The notes: a model not told the origin generated them from the letters alone. DNA of 32,559 nucleotides from Deltaproteobacteria bacterium (GCA_016935565.1 JAFGQS010000006.1:1-32559), one strand, 5' to 3'. Counted from the stretch's first letter, positions 15,458 to 26,437 are shown. Numbers and translations are program-made.

Positions 15458-15865
15458 CTATGCCTTTTCCGCAACTTTAAGCCGTAACTCTGCGAGATTC
15501 AACCGGTCACTTACCCTTTCATATCCTTCATCTTCCTTTGACATTTTTGACAGTTCCGCTTCAACCGCTGCTTTTTCCTGTCGTGCACTTTCCCTGTCAA
15601 TCAGATCAGCTCGTTCTGCACTATCAAGAAGGACAGTTACTTTGCGAAACAGAACCTCCGCATATCCCTGACCAACGGCATAGTATGTCTTTTTATTATC
15701 CTTCGTATAATTCAGTTCTCCTATTTTAACGGTACTTAACAGGGGCGCGTGGCCGATTAATGCACCAAACTCACCATCGCCACCTGGAATCGTTACCTCT
15801 TCTACATAATCACTGAAAATCATTTTTTCAGGTGTAACAATCTCCAGCATCATCTCTTCAGCCAT
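15458..15865 (-). CDS. atpC: ATP synthase F1 subunit epsilon
   Basis: Epsilon is part of the central rotor stalk and can inhibit ATP hydrolysis. The 135 residues show the N-terminal beta-sandwich (MLEIVTPEKMIFSDYVEEVTIPGGDGEFGALIGHAPLL split as usual) and the two-helix C-terminal domain rich in Glu, Ala and Arg from about residue 88. It starts 21 nt after atpD, ends with TAG and is the last gene before the operon terminator. Confidence 0.97.
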   Translation of the reverse strand: MAEEMMLEIVTPEKMIFSDYVEEVTIPGGDGEFGALIGHAPLLSTVKIGELNYTKDNKKTYYAVGQGYAEVLFRKVTVLLDSAERADLIDRESARQEKAAVEAELSKMSKEDEGYERVSDRLNLAELRLKVAEKA

Positions 15866-15886
15866 TGAACAATCCTCCGGATCTTA

Positions 15887-17386
<1,500 letters not shown>

Positions 17387-18262
17387 TTATCCTTTTGCCA
17401 GGGCCTCAGTACCGCCGACGATATCCATGAGTTCGGCGGTAATTGCCTGCTGCCTCGCCTTATTATATTTCAGGGTTAGATCCCCGATCATTTCTTCGCA
17501 GTTGCTGGTTGCGTTATCCATGGCGACCATCCGGGCACCGTTTTCACCGGCCGCTGTCTCCAGAAGCGACCGGTAGATCATCATCTTGATATATGCCGGA
17601 AGGATTTCTCCTATGATTATTTCTTCCGACGGTTCATAGATGTATTCTACCCGCCTTTCAGGCTCAAGCTCTTCTACAGAGTCAATCGATGGAATGGGAA
17701 GCAACCGTTCAATCTTCGTTCGCTGAACCGCTATATTCCGAAATTCATTATAGGCAATATACAGTTCATCGTATTCCTCATCCATAAAGGATGATATCAG
17801 CATATCCCCGATGCCTGCAGCCAGTCTGAAGTCAAATTGTTTGAAAACATCGGTGTACTTTCCGACAACGTTTTCTTTTCTCCTGAATAAATCATGTCCC
17901 TTTCGCCCGACCGTGACAAGTGAAACTTCTTTACCCTCTTTGACTCTTTCCCGGATGAATCCTTCCGTCGCTCTCATCACGTTTGAATTGAATGCGCCGC
18001 ACAGTCCCCTATCAGATGTCATGCAAATAATTCTCACCTTCTTCGGTTCTCTTACTGCGAGAAGAGGATGCATATCAGGATCGACCCGAACAGCAACACT
18101 ACCGAGGACTTCCATAAACTTTTCTGCATAGGGTCTGAAATTTTCCATTCTCAACTGAGCGCTTTTCAGCTTCGCTGCAGCCACCATATTCATCGCCCTG
18201 GTGATCTGCTTCGTTTTAACAACTCCTTGAATTTTCCGTTTTATATCCCTTAAAGAGGCCAT
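17387..18262 (-). CDS. atpG: ATP synthase F1 subunit gamma
   Basis: Gamma is the rotor shaft inside the alpha3beta3 ring. The 291 residues begin MASLRDIKRKIQGVVKTKQITRAMNMVAAAKL and end with the conserved C-terminal helix around MDNATSNCEEMIGDLTLKYNKARQ. SDRGLCGAFNSNV is present near residue 84. Length is normal. It lies 35 nt after atpA. Confidence 0.97.
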   Translation of the reverse strand: MASLRDIKRKIQGVVKTKQITRAMNMVAAAKLKSAQLRMENFRPYAEKFMEVLGSVAVRVDPDMHPLLAVREPKKVRIICMTSDRGLCGAFNSNVMRATEGFIRERVKEGKEVSLVTVGRKGHDLFRRKENVVGKYTDVFKQFDFRLAAGIGDMLISSFMDEEYDELYIAYNEFRNIAVQRTKIERLLPIPSIDSVEELEPERRVEYIYEPSEEIIIGEILPAYIKMMIYRSLLETAAGENGARMVAMDNATSNCEEMIGDLTLKYNKARQQAITAELMDIVGGTEALAKG

Positions 18263-18297
18263 TCAACCAACTCCCATATTCGTAAATATTCAGATTC

Positions 18298-19812
18298 TTA
18301 CTCGGCGGCAAACACAGTATCAAACTCAGTCAGAACACTCCGTATTTTTCCGTCAAGTTCGTCATTGATGATCTGTTTTTCGTCGATTTCTTTCAATACT
18401 TCAGGATATTTGCTTTTTACAAAGTTCAGGGCCTCAGCTTCATATCGCTTCAAAGCTTCTACCGGATATTTATCAACAAATCCCCTGACTCCCGCAAACA
18501 GGATCAACACCTCTTCTCCCAGAGACATCGGCTGATACTGAGGCTGTTTCAGTAACTCGACAAGTCGAGCGCCCCTGTCCAGTTGCGCCTGGGTTGCTTT
18601 ATCGAGGTCACTTCCGAACTGGGCGAACGCCGCCAGCTCTCTATACTGCGCCAGGTCGAGTTTCAGGGTTCCGGCCACCTGCTTCATAGCCTTCACCTGA
18701 GCGGCACCACCGACTCTCGAAACCGACAGGCCAACGTTGATTGCAGGTCTGATACCTGCGTAGAACAGATCAGGCTCAAGATATACCTGACCGTCGGTAA
18801 TGGAAATAACGTTCGTCGGAATATAGGCGGAAACGTCACCGGCTTGCGTTTCGATAATGGGCAACGCTGTCAGAGATCCGCTCCCCAGCTCTTCGCTTAC
18901 TCTCGCGGCTCGTTCGAGCAGCCGTGAGTGATTGTAGAAAATATCGCCGGGGAATGCCTCACGTCCCGGAGGTCTCCGCAGAAGCAGCGATATCTGTCTG
19001 TATGCAACGGCCTGTTTTGAAAGGTCGTCATAGAGTATCAGAGCATCCTGACCATTGTCACGGAAATATTCACCGATACTGCATCCCGCAAATGCCGCTA
19101 TGTACTGCAGCGTTGCCGGATCACTTGCAGTGGCCGATACGACACAGGTATAATCCATGGCATCGTATTTTCTCAGTGCCTCAACTACCTGGGCAACGGT
19201 CGACTTTTTCTGGCCGATGGCGACATAGATACATTTGACTCCTGTCTCTTTCTGCCTGATGATTGCATCAATACAGATCGCTGTTTTTCCGATCTGTCTG
19301 TCGCCGATGATCAGTTCTCGCTGACCTCGTCCGATCGGTGTCATCGCATCAATGGATTTCAATCCCGTATAGAGGGGCTGATTAACGGGCTGGCGTTGAA
19401 TAACACCGGGTGCAACCATTTCGATTCGCCGTGATAATTTCGTCTCAATGGGACCTTTGCCATCGATCGGAGCACCCGTACCGTCGATAACGCGACCAAG
19501 CACGCCTTCTCCGACGGGAACCTCTGCAATTCTTCCCGTTCTCTTGACTATGTCACCTTCCTTGATGTGCGTATCTTCACCAAGAATGGCAACACCGACA
19601 TTGTCCGTTTCAAGATTCAGCACCATTCCCAATATGCCGCCAGGGAACTCCACCAACTCCATGGCCATGACATTCTCCACACCATAGACTCTTGCGATAC
19701 CATCACCAACGGACAAAATTGTTCCGGTTTCGCTCACATCTAACTTTTTCTCATAATCCTTTATCTGCTTGGAAATTATCTGAGTTATTTCCTCTGCCCT
19801 GATTGCTTCCAT
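18298..19812 (-). CDS. atpA: ATP synthase F1 subunit alpha
   Basis: Alpha is the regulatory, non-catalytic partner of beta. The 504-residue protein has the P-loop GDRQIGKT at 170-177 and the signature-like [23 protein letters not shown] further on. The N-terminal beta-barrel opens with [22 protein letters not shown]-type purines lie just before the ATG and the gene starts 3 nt after the end of atpH. Confidence 0.98.
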   Translation of the reverse strand: MEAIRAEEITQIISKQIKDYEKKLDVSETGTILSVGDGIARVYGVENVMAMELVEFPGGILGMVLNLETDNVGVAILGEDTHIKEGDIVKRTGRIAEVPVGEGVLGRVIDGTGAPIDGKGPIETKLSRRIEMVAPGVIQRQPVNQPLYTGLKSIDAMTPIGRGQRELIIGDRQIGKTAICIDAIIRQKETGVKCIYVAIGQKKSTVAQVVEALRKYDAMDYTCVVSATASDPATLQYIAAFAGCSIGEYFRDNGQDALILYDDLSKQAVAYRQISLLLRRPPGREAFPGDIFYNHSRLLERAARVSEELGSGSLTALPIIETQAGDVSAYIPTNVISITDGQVYLEPDLFYAGIRPAINVGLSVSRVGGAAQVKAMKQVAGTLKLDLAQYRELAAFAQFGSDLDKATQAQLDRGARLVELLKQPQYQPMSLGEEVLILFAGVRGFVDKYPVEALKRYEAEALNFVKSKYPEVLKEIDEKQIINDELDGKIRSVLTEFDTVFAAE

Positions 19813-19815
19813 TCT

Positions 19816-20361
19816 TTACATCTCCTCCCTTAAGAGTTCCCTAATATTGTTTAGCTGGGTTTTTACGCTACCATCATATAAGGTGTCTCCAACTTTCACA
19901 ACGACTCCACCTAATAACGATGTGTCGCGTTCAATTTCCATTTCGACTTTTTTACCGGTAATCTCTTCCATTCGTGCTTTAATCTTTTCAGAAAGCTCAT
20001 CCGATAACTTATAAGCAGATTTTACCTGTATCCTCACCGTATTCAACACTTCGTCCATATAGTACTGATAATAATTCTCGATTTCCTGAAGGACATTGAT
20101 CCTTCTTTTGTCTACTAAAAGCTTTACAAAACTTTCCGTTATCGGAGATACCTCAATCTTCTTCAGCACCTCCGTTACAACGGCTACCTTATCAGATTGA
20201 GCAAACATAGGATTGTTTAAGAAATCTTTAAGATTTGCATTTTGCTCAAGAAGAGAAGAAAAGCTTTTAAGTTCATTGTAGTATTCTTCGTACCTCAACT
20301 CTTCCTTGGCTATCGCAAAGAAAGCCCTGGAATAACGTTTCGCAATTTCGCTCCCTCTCAA
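19816..20361 (-). CDS. atpH: ATP synthase F1 subunit delta
   Basis: Delta links F1 to the b/b' peripheral stalk (OSCP homologue). The 181 residues show the helical N-domain starting SEIAKRYSRAFFAIAKEE and the C-terminal domain ending SLLGGVVVKVGDTLYDGSVKTQLNNIRE, both typical. Its ATG overlaps the atpF stop by 4 bp (ATGA), implying translational coupling. Confidence 0.96.
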   Translation of the reverse strand: MRGSEIAKRYSRAFFAIAKEELRYEEYYNELKSFSSLLEQNANLKDFLNNPMFAQSDKVAVVTEVLKKIEVSPITESFVKLLVDKRRINVLQEIENYYQYYMDEVLNTVRIQVKSAYKLSDELSEKIKARMEEITGKKVEMEIERDTSLLGGVVVKVGDTLYDGSVKTQLNNIRELLREEM

Positions 20362-20972
20362 TTTCGCTTCACCATCCTATCTATAAAGTCTGTAACCATA
20401 CTGTCATGATCATTTTTCTTAATATTCTTTTTTAAGATCGCTTCAGCCATCTGGACGGAAAGTTCAGTTGCTTCCGCCCGTAATTCATTTTTCATTTTTT
20501 TGAATTCCTGATCCATGCGCGATTTTGCATCTTCTTTCATTTTGTCTGCGGCTCGTCTGGCATCTTCGATGATTTTTTCTTTCTCTGCCAGGCCCTGTGC
20601 GTGAATCATCTGTGTAATATCCTCAATCTCTCCTCTCGCTTCTTCCAGTTTAGCGGAATACTCTTCAAATTTTTTCTGAGCAGCTTCTTTTTGTTCAATA
20701 GCCGTCTCTAATGATTCTTTAATTGTCTGGCGGCGTCCCACAAAAAAGCCCTTGATTCCCTTTGCAGTGAGCTTATACAAAATAGCAACAAGGATTATGA
20801 CATTTAAAGACTTCCAGCCAAAATCAATCAGTTTTTTCGTGCCATGGCCTTCCGCCTCTCCACCACCTGAAGCATACACAATGGCACCGGTCATCAATAA
20901 AAATAACACCGCCGGCAAAAAAGAATGTAACAAAAATCGTTTTGAGAGAATGTCCGTTAAAATTCTTTTCAT
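20358..20972 (-). CDS. atpF: ATP synthase F0 subunit b
   Basis: The b subunit forms one half of the peripheral stalk and anchors it in the membrane. The 204-residue protein has two hydrophobic stretches. The first (about 12-35, ending IVYASGG) looks like a cleavable signal or extra helix; the second (about 55-70, SLNVIILVAILYKL) is the stalk anchor. A long charged coiled coil runs from about 80 to the end. The N-terminal extension is common in this lineage's b subunits. It overlaps atpF' and atpH by 4 bp at each end. Confidence 0.93.
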   Translation of the reverse strand: MKRILTDILSKRFLLHSFLPAVLFLLMTGAIVYASGGGEAEGHGTKKLIDFGWKSLNVIILVAILYKLTAKGIKGFFVGRRQTIKESLETAIEQKEAAQKKFEEYSAKLEEARGEIEDITQMIHAQGLAEKEKIIEDARRAADKMKEDAKSRMDQEFKKMKNELRAEATELSVQMAEAILKKNIKKNDHDSMVTDFIDRMVKRN

Positions 20973-21397
20973 TGAATGCTCCTCCCTAAAACCTTTTCAG
21001 AAATCTCTCGAGATATTTTTTCTGATTGACTTTTCAAAATTTTTCTTGCATCCGTCAATTCTTTGTTGAGCTTTTTCTTGAAATCTTCGATAATTTCCGA
21101 AATCTCACTTCGTGCTTCTCCCATTATTGCTTTACCATCTTCGGCCGCTTTCTGCTGAACTTCATTTCTTTCGTTCATTGCTTCCTGCCTCGCCTGGCGA
21201 AGCTTATCCTCATAATCGGCCATTTTTTCATCAACCTCAGTTTCAAGAGATTTTACTTCTTCATCCAGATCTTCAAGTCGTTTTTTCCTTCCCTCAATGA
21301 CTCCCAAAATCGGTTTAAAAAGAACTACATTCAACACAAAAATCAGAATAAGGAAGTTTGCCATCTGAATCCAAACCGTCGAATTTATCTCAACCAT
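20969..21397 (-). CDS. ATP synthase F0 subunit b' (second b-type subunit)
   Basis: This second peripheral-stalk subunit has 142 residues. It has one N-terminal membrane anchor (about 9-29, WIQMANFLILIFVLNVVLFKP) and then an almost uninterrupted acidic/basic coiled coil to the C-terminus. A b'/b pair usually implies a heterodimeric stalk. It is the first gene of the operon. Genes for the a and c subunits are absent here, so F0 is completed from another locus. AGAGGT precedes the ATG. Just upstream lies a strong terminator hairpin (21419-21455) that every incoming transcript must cross. Confidence 0.92.
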   Translation of the reverse strand: MVEINSTVWIQMANFLILIFVLNVVLFKPILGVIEGRKKRLEDLDEEVKSLETEVDEKMADYEDKLRQARQEAMNERNEVQQKAAEDGKAIMGEARSEISEIIEDFKKKLNKELTDARKILKSQSEKISREISEKVLGRSIQ

Positions 21398-21418
21398 TAC
21401 CTCTCACCTCTACAAGAC

Positions 21419-21455
21419 AAAAAAAAACCGAGTTCCTATAAAAAACAACCCGGTT
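21419..21455 (-). terminator. Intrinsic terminator/attenuator directly before the ATP synthase operon
   Basis: On the minus strand AACCGGGTT (21455-21447) pairs with AACTCGGTT (21434-21426) over 9 positions with one G-U. A 12-nt loop separates them and at least seven T follow the stem. Only about 20 nt remain between the T-run and the atpF' start codon, too little for a promoter. It could end the mreB-bactofilin transcript, but it must also be crossed by RNA polymerase to reach the atp genes, so partial termination or attenuation is likely. Confidence 0.8.
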
Positions 21456-21456
21456 A

Positions 21457-21543
21457 TCAAGAATTGACTAACACTCCTACCACGGCAGATAGAGCCATTT
21501 GCTCAGTATCAATAACTACTTTATAATCCCTAACGTTCCTCAC
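21457..21543 (-). CDS. Possible 28-codon leader peptide upstream of the atp operon
   Basis: A short ORF starts at GTG 21543, with AAGGA 7 nt upstream, and ends with TGA at 21457-21459, only 2 nt before the 5' arm of the terminator hairpin. The peptide (begins MRNVRDYKVVIDTEQ, ends VGVLVNS) is valine-rich, with 8 of 28 codons. A ribosome finishing this ORF would cover the terminator's first arm and prevent folding. The frame stays open a further 11 codons upstream with TTG and CTG alternatives. I infer a transcription attenuator; chance or the remnant of an older gene are alternatives. Confidence 0.4.
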   Translation of the reverse strand: MRNVRDYKVVIDTEQMALSAVVGVLVNS

Positions 21544-21721
21544 CAACAGATCCTTCAATAATACTTCTCAAGAACGGGGACTACTAAGCATAACTCTCAA
21601 ATGTTGTCAAGTATTTTTTATCCATATCAACGATGATATTATCAAAAACCTCCCTGCATGAACTGGTGGTTAATCTTATTTTTTTCATACGGTTACGAGT
21701 CGTGAATTACCAATTACCATA
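21544..21721 (-). promoter_or_regulatory. Intergenic region between bactofilin and the atp leader; promoter candidates
   Basis: A consensus -35 box TTGACA lies on the minus strand at 21605-21610, but the sequence 16-18 bp further (CTTAGTAG) is a poor -10. A second candidate slightly upstream is TTGATA-17 bp-GATAAA. One of these probably starts the atp transcript about 50-100 nt before the leader ORF. No gene was found here. Confidence 0.35.
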
Positions 21722-22096
21722 TCACACTTCTTTTTCTTCAACAGGTTTTCGCTCCGGTTTTGTCCCCATCTGACAGTCTCCCTCAAAGATGGCTCCCTCC
21801 TGCACGATAAATGCCGGCGTTTTTAAATTACCAAACAATTTGCCGGTAGAACAAATTTCTACCCGTTCTTTGATCTCAAAATTACCCCTGACATCCCCGA
21901 ATATGAGTAAATTATCTACCGAAATGTCAGCTTCAACACGGGCACCTTCTCCGACAATCAGTGTCCCTTCTCCCGTTATTTCTCCCTTGAATACACCGTC
22001 GATCCTTATGGAACCCTTTATAATCAGTTTTCCGTCAAATTCCGTCCCCTGCCCCAGAAACGCGATAATATCAGCATCCGATTTTCTATCTGCCAT
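21722..22096 (-). CDS. Bactofilin family cytoskeletal protein
   Basis: Bactofilins form nucleotide-free polymers on the membrane that position cell-wall and division factors. The 124-residue protein has the expected flanks and a central right-handed beta-helix core (about 12-112). Repeating GxxxGEITGEGTLIVGEGARVEADI-like turns alternate hydrophobic residues and glycines, and the C-terminal tail is charged. It starts 31 nt after rodA, at the end of the mreB-mreC-mreD-mrdA-rodA series, so it likely shares that transcript and acts in shape control. Confidence 0.9.
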   Translation of the reverse strand: MADRKSDADIIAFLGQGTEFDGKLIIKGSIRIDGVFKGEITGEGTLIVGEGARVEADISVDNLLIFGDVRGNFEIKERVEICSTGKLFGNLKTPAFIVQEGAIFEGDCQMGTKPERKPVEEKEV

Positions 22097-22127
22097 GTAA
22101 AACCTCCTTCATAAAATCTTCTGTAAA

Positions 22128-23237
22128 CTATGGTTGCAACATAAACCTTCTCATACTTACATTCATGAGCAGACCCACTCCCGTCATTAAAACAACCATG
22201 GACGAACCACCATAGCTCAAAAAGGGAAGAGGAATTCCTACAACAGGAAGTGTACCGAGGATCATGCCCACATTGATAAAAACACCCCAAAAGATAAAGA
22301 CGGTTATACCAAAAGCGATTAATGTCCCTGCCAGATCTTTTGAATTTCGAGCAATTTTCAATCCCCACAAAATAAGGGCAAGGAACATGAACATCAATAT
22401 GATTGCGCCTAAAAACCCCCACTCTTCGGCAAATACAGAAAACACAAAATCCGTTTGCTGTTCGGGCAGAAATTTTAACTGACTTTGCGTACCCTTTAAA
22501 AACCCTTTTCCGAAAATACCCCCCGATCCTACTGCTATTATTGACTGAATGATATGATAACCGGACCCGAGAGGGTCTCTTTCAGGGTTTAGAAAGGTCA
22601 AAATTCTCTCCCGCTGATAATCTTTCAGAAAAAACCAGCAGAGCGGAGCCAATACAATACCACTCGTGGCAAACATTACAAGGGTCTTCCTGTTGACTCC
22701 GACAAAAAGAATCACAGAAAAAAACAGGATGGCTAAAAAAAGAGCCGTTCCAAGATCAGGTTGGATCGCAATGATCAAACAGGGAACCCCAGCAATAGCA
22801 AGCGGGATTGCAAGACTTTTTATATGATAACCCTCATTAATCTTATTCTCAGTAATGTATTTTGTTAACGCAATAATTGCGGTTAATTTCATCAGCTCAG
22901 ACGGTTGGAACGACAACCCCCAAAAGAACAACCATCGTTGCGAACCATGAGTTGCCGTTCCCTGGATGAAGACCGAAACAAGAAGTAAAAGTGAAATACA
23001 ATAAATAACATAACCATATCTCACGATGAAATGATAGTCTATACTGGCAGCAGCGAGCATCATTGCAAGGCCGATCAGCATCCAGTAAAATTGTTTGATG
23101 TACAGCGGCTTGCCGCTTATATGCGTAAGGGTGCAACTAATACTGTAAAGGTTCAAGAGGCCGATGCAACTGATTACTAAAACCAAAACGAGCAATATCC
23201 AATCAAAATTAACAAACAATCTCCGATCGATCTTCAT
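22128..23237 (-). CDS. rodA: Rod-shape peptidoglycan glycosyltransferase RodA (SEDS family)
   Basis: RodA polymerises lipid II glycan strands for lateral wall growth, with PBP2 as its transpeptidase partner. The 369-residue membrane protein has about ten helices. SEDS hallmarks are visible: HGSQRWLFFWGLSFQPSELMK (in two parts around residue 92-112), IQPDLGTALF, and the C-terminal PLPFLSYGGSSM. It lies 26 nt downstream of mrdA, the conserved SEDS/PBP pairing. Confidence 0.95.
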   Translation of the reverse strand: MKIDRRLFVNFDWILLVLVLVISCIGLLNLYSISCTLTHISGKPLYIKQFYWMLIGLAMMLAAASIDYHFIVRYGYVIYCISLLLLVSVFIQGTATHGSQRWLFFWGLSFQPSELMKLTAIIALTKYITENKINEGYHIKSLAIPLAIAGVPCLIIAIQPDLGTALFLAILFFSVILFVGVNRKTLVMFATSGIVLAPLCWFFLKDYQRERILTFLNPERDPLGSGYHIIQSIIAVGSGGIFGKGFLKGTQSQLKFLPEQQTDFVFSVFAEEWGFLGAIILMFMFLALILWGLKIARNSKDLAGTLIAFGITVFIFWGVFINVGMILGTLPVVGIPLPFLSYGGSSMVVLMTGVGLLMNVSMRRFMLQP

Positions 23238-23263
23238 TGTTTACCACCTGCTACCCGGAAATT

Positions 23264-25132
23264 TCATCTCCTCTTTTCTGCAACGTGCAGGATATTCCTT
23301 GTGCCCTTCAGGTCAAAATACCCATCTATTATCTTTCTCGCTATGGGAGCCGCTGCTGACCCTCCATGTCCACCATGCTCTACAATAACAACGACGGCAA
23401 CTTCAGGATTATCATGTGGCGCGAAACAGACAAAAAGTGCATGATCCCGGTATTTGTAAGGAACATTCTTCGTATTCTCATCTTCCTCGTCCTGAGCCAT
23501 TTCTATAACCTGTGCCGTACCCGTTTTTCCTGAAACATCACTTTCATTTCTTCTCAAAGCCCCTCCGGTACCGTGATCTTCGTTAACGGCTCCCCATAAT
23601 GCATGGGTTAATATCTCTAGATTCTTTTTACTAATCGGCAATAAAGACAGTTTTTCAGGATGAAACATCCTGACAATCTGTCCTTTTTCTGTGGTGACCT
23701 TTTTTAAAAGCCTCGGTCGATAGAGGACTCCGCCATTCGCCAGAGCACAGTAAGCTCTTATCAGTTGCAAAGGTGTCAGCATAACAAAACCTTGACCGAT
23801 AGATAAAGAAATAGTCTCACCGACCTGCCATGGTTCCTTAAATCTGTTCAGTTTCCATTTTTTTGTTGGCATCAGTCCCTCTTTTTCTCCGGGTATATCA
23901 ATACCCGTCTTCGATCCGAAACCGAATCTTTTCGCATATTCCGCCAGTGTATCAACACCAATCTGCGCTCCCAGGTTGTAGAAATAAACGTCACATGATT
24001 CTACAATGGCACGATACAGATCAACACCCCCATGACCATGCTTTTTCCAGCATCTGAACGTCCTGTCTCCCTTGGTAAAAGTACCATCACAATAGATCAG
24101 CGTATCCGGCGTTATCAACCCCTCTTCAAGTGCCGCAGCTGCAACGATCAATTTAAAAGTAGAACCGGGTGGATACTGTCCCGAAGTTGCCTTATTCTGC
24201 ATGGGACAAAGGGGATTACTGAGGAGTTTACTCCATTCACCGTCAGATATTCCCCGGTTAAACAAATTAGGATCAAATGAGGGTTTATTAACCATGGCCA
24301 GTATGGAACCATCCCGTGGATCCATTACAATCACAGACCCCGCCTTTTCCTGAAATGCATCCCAACAAATTTTCTGAAGATCGGCATCAATGGTAAGCAT
24401 AATATTATAGCCCGGAACGGATTCGACCTTACCGAGAACATCTAATTTTCTTCCGCTGACGTTTACCTCTATCTGCTCTCCACCGCTTTTCCCCATTAAA
24501 TATCTATTGATTGATTTTTCGATACCCAGTTTACCGACAACATCTCCACGCTTACGGTCACCGTTGGGATCCCTTTCCAATTCAAGGGTACTAATCTCAC
24601 CGACATAACCAAGAACGTGCGCCATTATTTCTCCATAAATGTATTTTCTTACCGGGACAATATCAACGATGACACCGGGCAAATCAAGCGTATTGGTCTC
24701 AACAACGGCTACTTTATCCCGCCCTATATTTCTTTCCAGTTTAATCGGAACAAAGGGTTTTCTTTTCTTTTCGAAAGTAACGGTATTGGTTAACTTCATA
24801 TCTCTTTCTATATACAAATGTTCCAATCTTTTGATAACACCTTTCACATCTTTCGCCGTTTCAGGAACGATTGAAATATCAAATGATGGCTGATTATCAA
24901 CAAGGATCCGGCCATTCGTGTCGAGAATTAGCCCTCGTAATGGCTTTATTTCTTGAAGGCGAATTCTGTTATTCATGGATCGCTGACTTAATTTCTCACC
25001 TTGAATGGCCTGCAGATACCACATTTTTGTACCGAGAAACGCAAACGCGCAGATCATCAGCCATATTAATACGTTAAACCTTCTCCTGAATTCACCAGGG
25101 TCATAGGTTATTAATTTACTTTTCTTCTCCAT
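23264..25132 (-). CDS. mrdA: Penicillin-binding protein 2, elongasome transpeptidase
   Basis: PBP2 cross-links new peptidoglycan in the elongasome from the periplasmic side of the inner membrane. One N-terminal membrane anchor (about 20-40) is followed by the dimerisation/pedestal domain (about 60-235) and the transpeptidase domain. Catalytic motifs are intact: S324-T-F-K327 (SxxK), S379-C-D381 (the SxD variant usual in PBP2), and K536-T-G538. Length 622 is typical. Its start overlaps the end of mreD by 17 bp and rodA follows, so the whole wall-elongation module is translationally packed. Confidence 0.96.
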   Translation of the reverse strand: MEKKSKLITYDPGEFRRRFNVLIWLMICAFAFLGTKMWYLQAIQGEKLSQRSMNNRIRLQEIKPLRGLILDTNGRILVDNQPSFDISIVPETAKDVKGVIKRLEHLYIERDMKLTNTVTFEKKRKPFVPIKLERNIGRDKVAVVETNTLDLPGVIVDIVPVRKYIYGEIMAHVLGYVGEISTLELERDPNGDRKRGDVVGKLGIEKSINRYLMGKSGGEQIEVNVSGRKLDVLGKVESVPGYNIMLTIDADLQKICWDAFQEKAGSVIVMDPRDGSILAMVNKPSFDPNLFNRGISDGEWSKLLSNPLCPMQNKATSGQYPPGSTFKLIVAAAALEEGLITPDTLIYCDGTFTKGDRTFRCWKKHGHGGVDLYRAIVESCDVYFYNLGAQIGVDTLAEYAKRFGFGSKTGIDIPGEKEGLMPTKKWKLNRFKEPWQVGETISLSIGQGFVMLTPLQLIRAYCALANGGVLYRPRLLKKVTTEKGQIVRMFHPEKLSLLPISKKNLEILTHALWGAVNEDHGTGGALRRNESDVSGKTGTAQVIEMAQDEEDENTKNVPYKYRDHALFVCFAPHDNPEVAVVVIVEHGGHGGSAAAPIARKIIDGYFDLKGTRNILHVAEKRR

Positions 25133-25613
25133 ATTGCATCAAAATATCAAGCCGATAAAATAAGGCAAAACAGGTTGGCCCAATCGCACTGAGAACCAGG
25201 GCTTGCGGTAAATAAGTATTAAAAATATCATACGATATATTGACATCAAACACGAATAAATAGATGAGAAACACCACAACCCCTTCAAGAAAGACACAGA
25301 GAAACGTAAAAATCACAATGAATAAAATTCCTTCCAGATACACCCTGGAAGAAATTTTCTTCGAGATAACAAATATCAGCATATAGAAAATGATGTGGAA
25401 ACCCGGAATGAGGCTGGTCATGCAGTCGAGAAGAGCGCCCAGAAGAAAAGACAGAACCCCTCCTTTGATGATATCCAGATGAAAACCTGCATAGATGACA
25501 ATTAAAAGAGAAATTTCCAGCTTAATTTTACCGAATGCAAAAAGATCGAGTACCGTTGTCTGAAACACGAGCAACAATAACGCAAAGACCGGCATCAACA
25601 AATAATATATCAT
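25116..25613 (-). CDS. mreD: Rod shape-determining protein MreD
   Basis: MreD is a small inner-membrane partner of MreC. The 165-residue protein has five or six hydrophobic segments and the family pattern GLLDCMTSLIPGFHIIFYML-like (here LLGALLDCMTSLIPGFHI, about 57-74). Sequence of MreD is poorly conserved, so the call leans on topology, size and its place between mreC (4-bp overlap) and mrdA (17-bp overlap). Confidence 0.88.
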   Translation of the reverse strand: MIYYLLMPVFALLLLVFQTTVLDLFAFGKIKLEISLLIVIYAGFHLDIIKGGVLSFLLGALLDCMTSLIPGFHIIFYMLIFVISKKISSRVYLEGILFIVIFTFLCVFLEGVVVFLIYLFVFDVNISYDIFNTYLPQALVLSAIGPTCFALFYRLDILMQYGEEK

Positions 25614-26437
25614 TTGTCTTTAACTTCCTTTTTTACAATCACCAATACCTCTTCAAGTTTTGACACATCGACCGATGGATCAACGCTAATCTTCTGAAAC
25701 AGATTCGTCTCCTCCTTGTCCACACTTATAACAGTTCCGAGAAGCAAACCTTTCGGAAAAACCCCGGCCAAACCGGATGACACGACTGCGTCACCGACAT
25801 TGACATTTTCCAATCGCTGAACGTATTTCAATACACATCCCTTGTTTCCTGAACCCTGTAAAATTCCCTGGACTCTGGAATTCTGAACAAGCGCGTCAAT
25901 ATTACTATTGTAATCAATAAAGAGCAGAACTTTCGATACATTCCAGGATACATCTATTATCCTACCGACAACACCTCCGACGGCAATAACCGGCAGACCG
26001 ACCTTCAGACCATCAGAGGTTCCCTTGTCAAGTAGTATTGTCTTGAATATAGATGACCGCTCTCTGCCTATCACCCTCGCAGCAATCGTTTGTGACTGGA
26101 AACTTTCCTGCAAGTTCAAAAGTTTCCTTAATCTCATACATTCCAGATGTGTTTCGCTATATGTACGAACTTCATTCGTTAAGGATGAAACCTTTTCTCT
26201 AAGCTTTTTGTTATCCTCCTCCAGACCAACCAAAAAGACATATCGGTCCCACCCCTTATGAATGCCTTCAAGAGCCGAGTTTACGACATTCTCTAACGGT
26301 ACGACTATTTCCAGTACGACCTTCCTGAAAAAACTTGTTTCATCTGAAGATTTCAATACTAATGAAAGGACTATAAAAATAATGACAACAAGAATTGAAG
26401 CTATAATAATCGATCGATACTTATTAGGAAATGGCAT
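25610..26437 (-). CDS. mreC: Rod shape-determining protein MreC
   Basis: MreC is the periplasmic scaffold that activates PBP2/RodA. The 275 residues have one N-terminal membrane helix (about 9-28), a coiled coil (about 70-105), and two small beta-barrels. Family landmarks are AARVIGRERSSIFKTILLDKG, GLPVIAVGGVVGRIIDVS, and VGDAVVSSGLAGVFPKGLLLG. It follows mreB after 120 bp of AT-rich sequence, in which I saw no clear terminator or promoter. Confidence 0.94.
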   Translation of the reverse strand: MPFPNKYRSIIIASILVVIIFIVLSLVLKSSDETSFFRKVVLEIVVPLENVVNSALEGIHKGWDRYVFLVGLEEDNKKLREKVSSLTNEVRTYSETHLECMRLRKLLNLQESFQSQTIAARVIGRERSSIFKTILLDKGTSDGLKVGLPVIAVGGVVGRIIDVSWNVSKVLLFIDYNSNIDALVQNSRVQGILQGSGNKGCVLKYVQRLENVNVGDAVVSSGLAGVFPKGLLLGTVISVDKEETNLFQKISVDPSVDVSKLEEVLVIVKKEVKDK

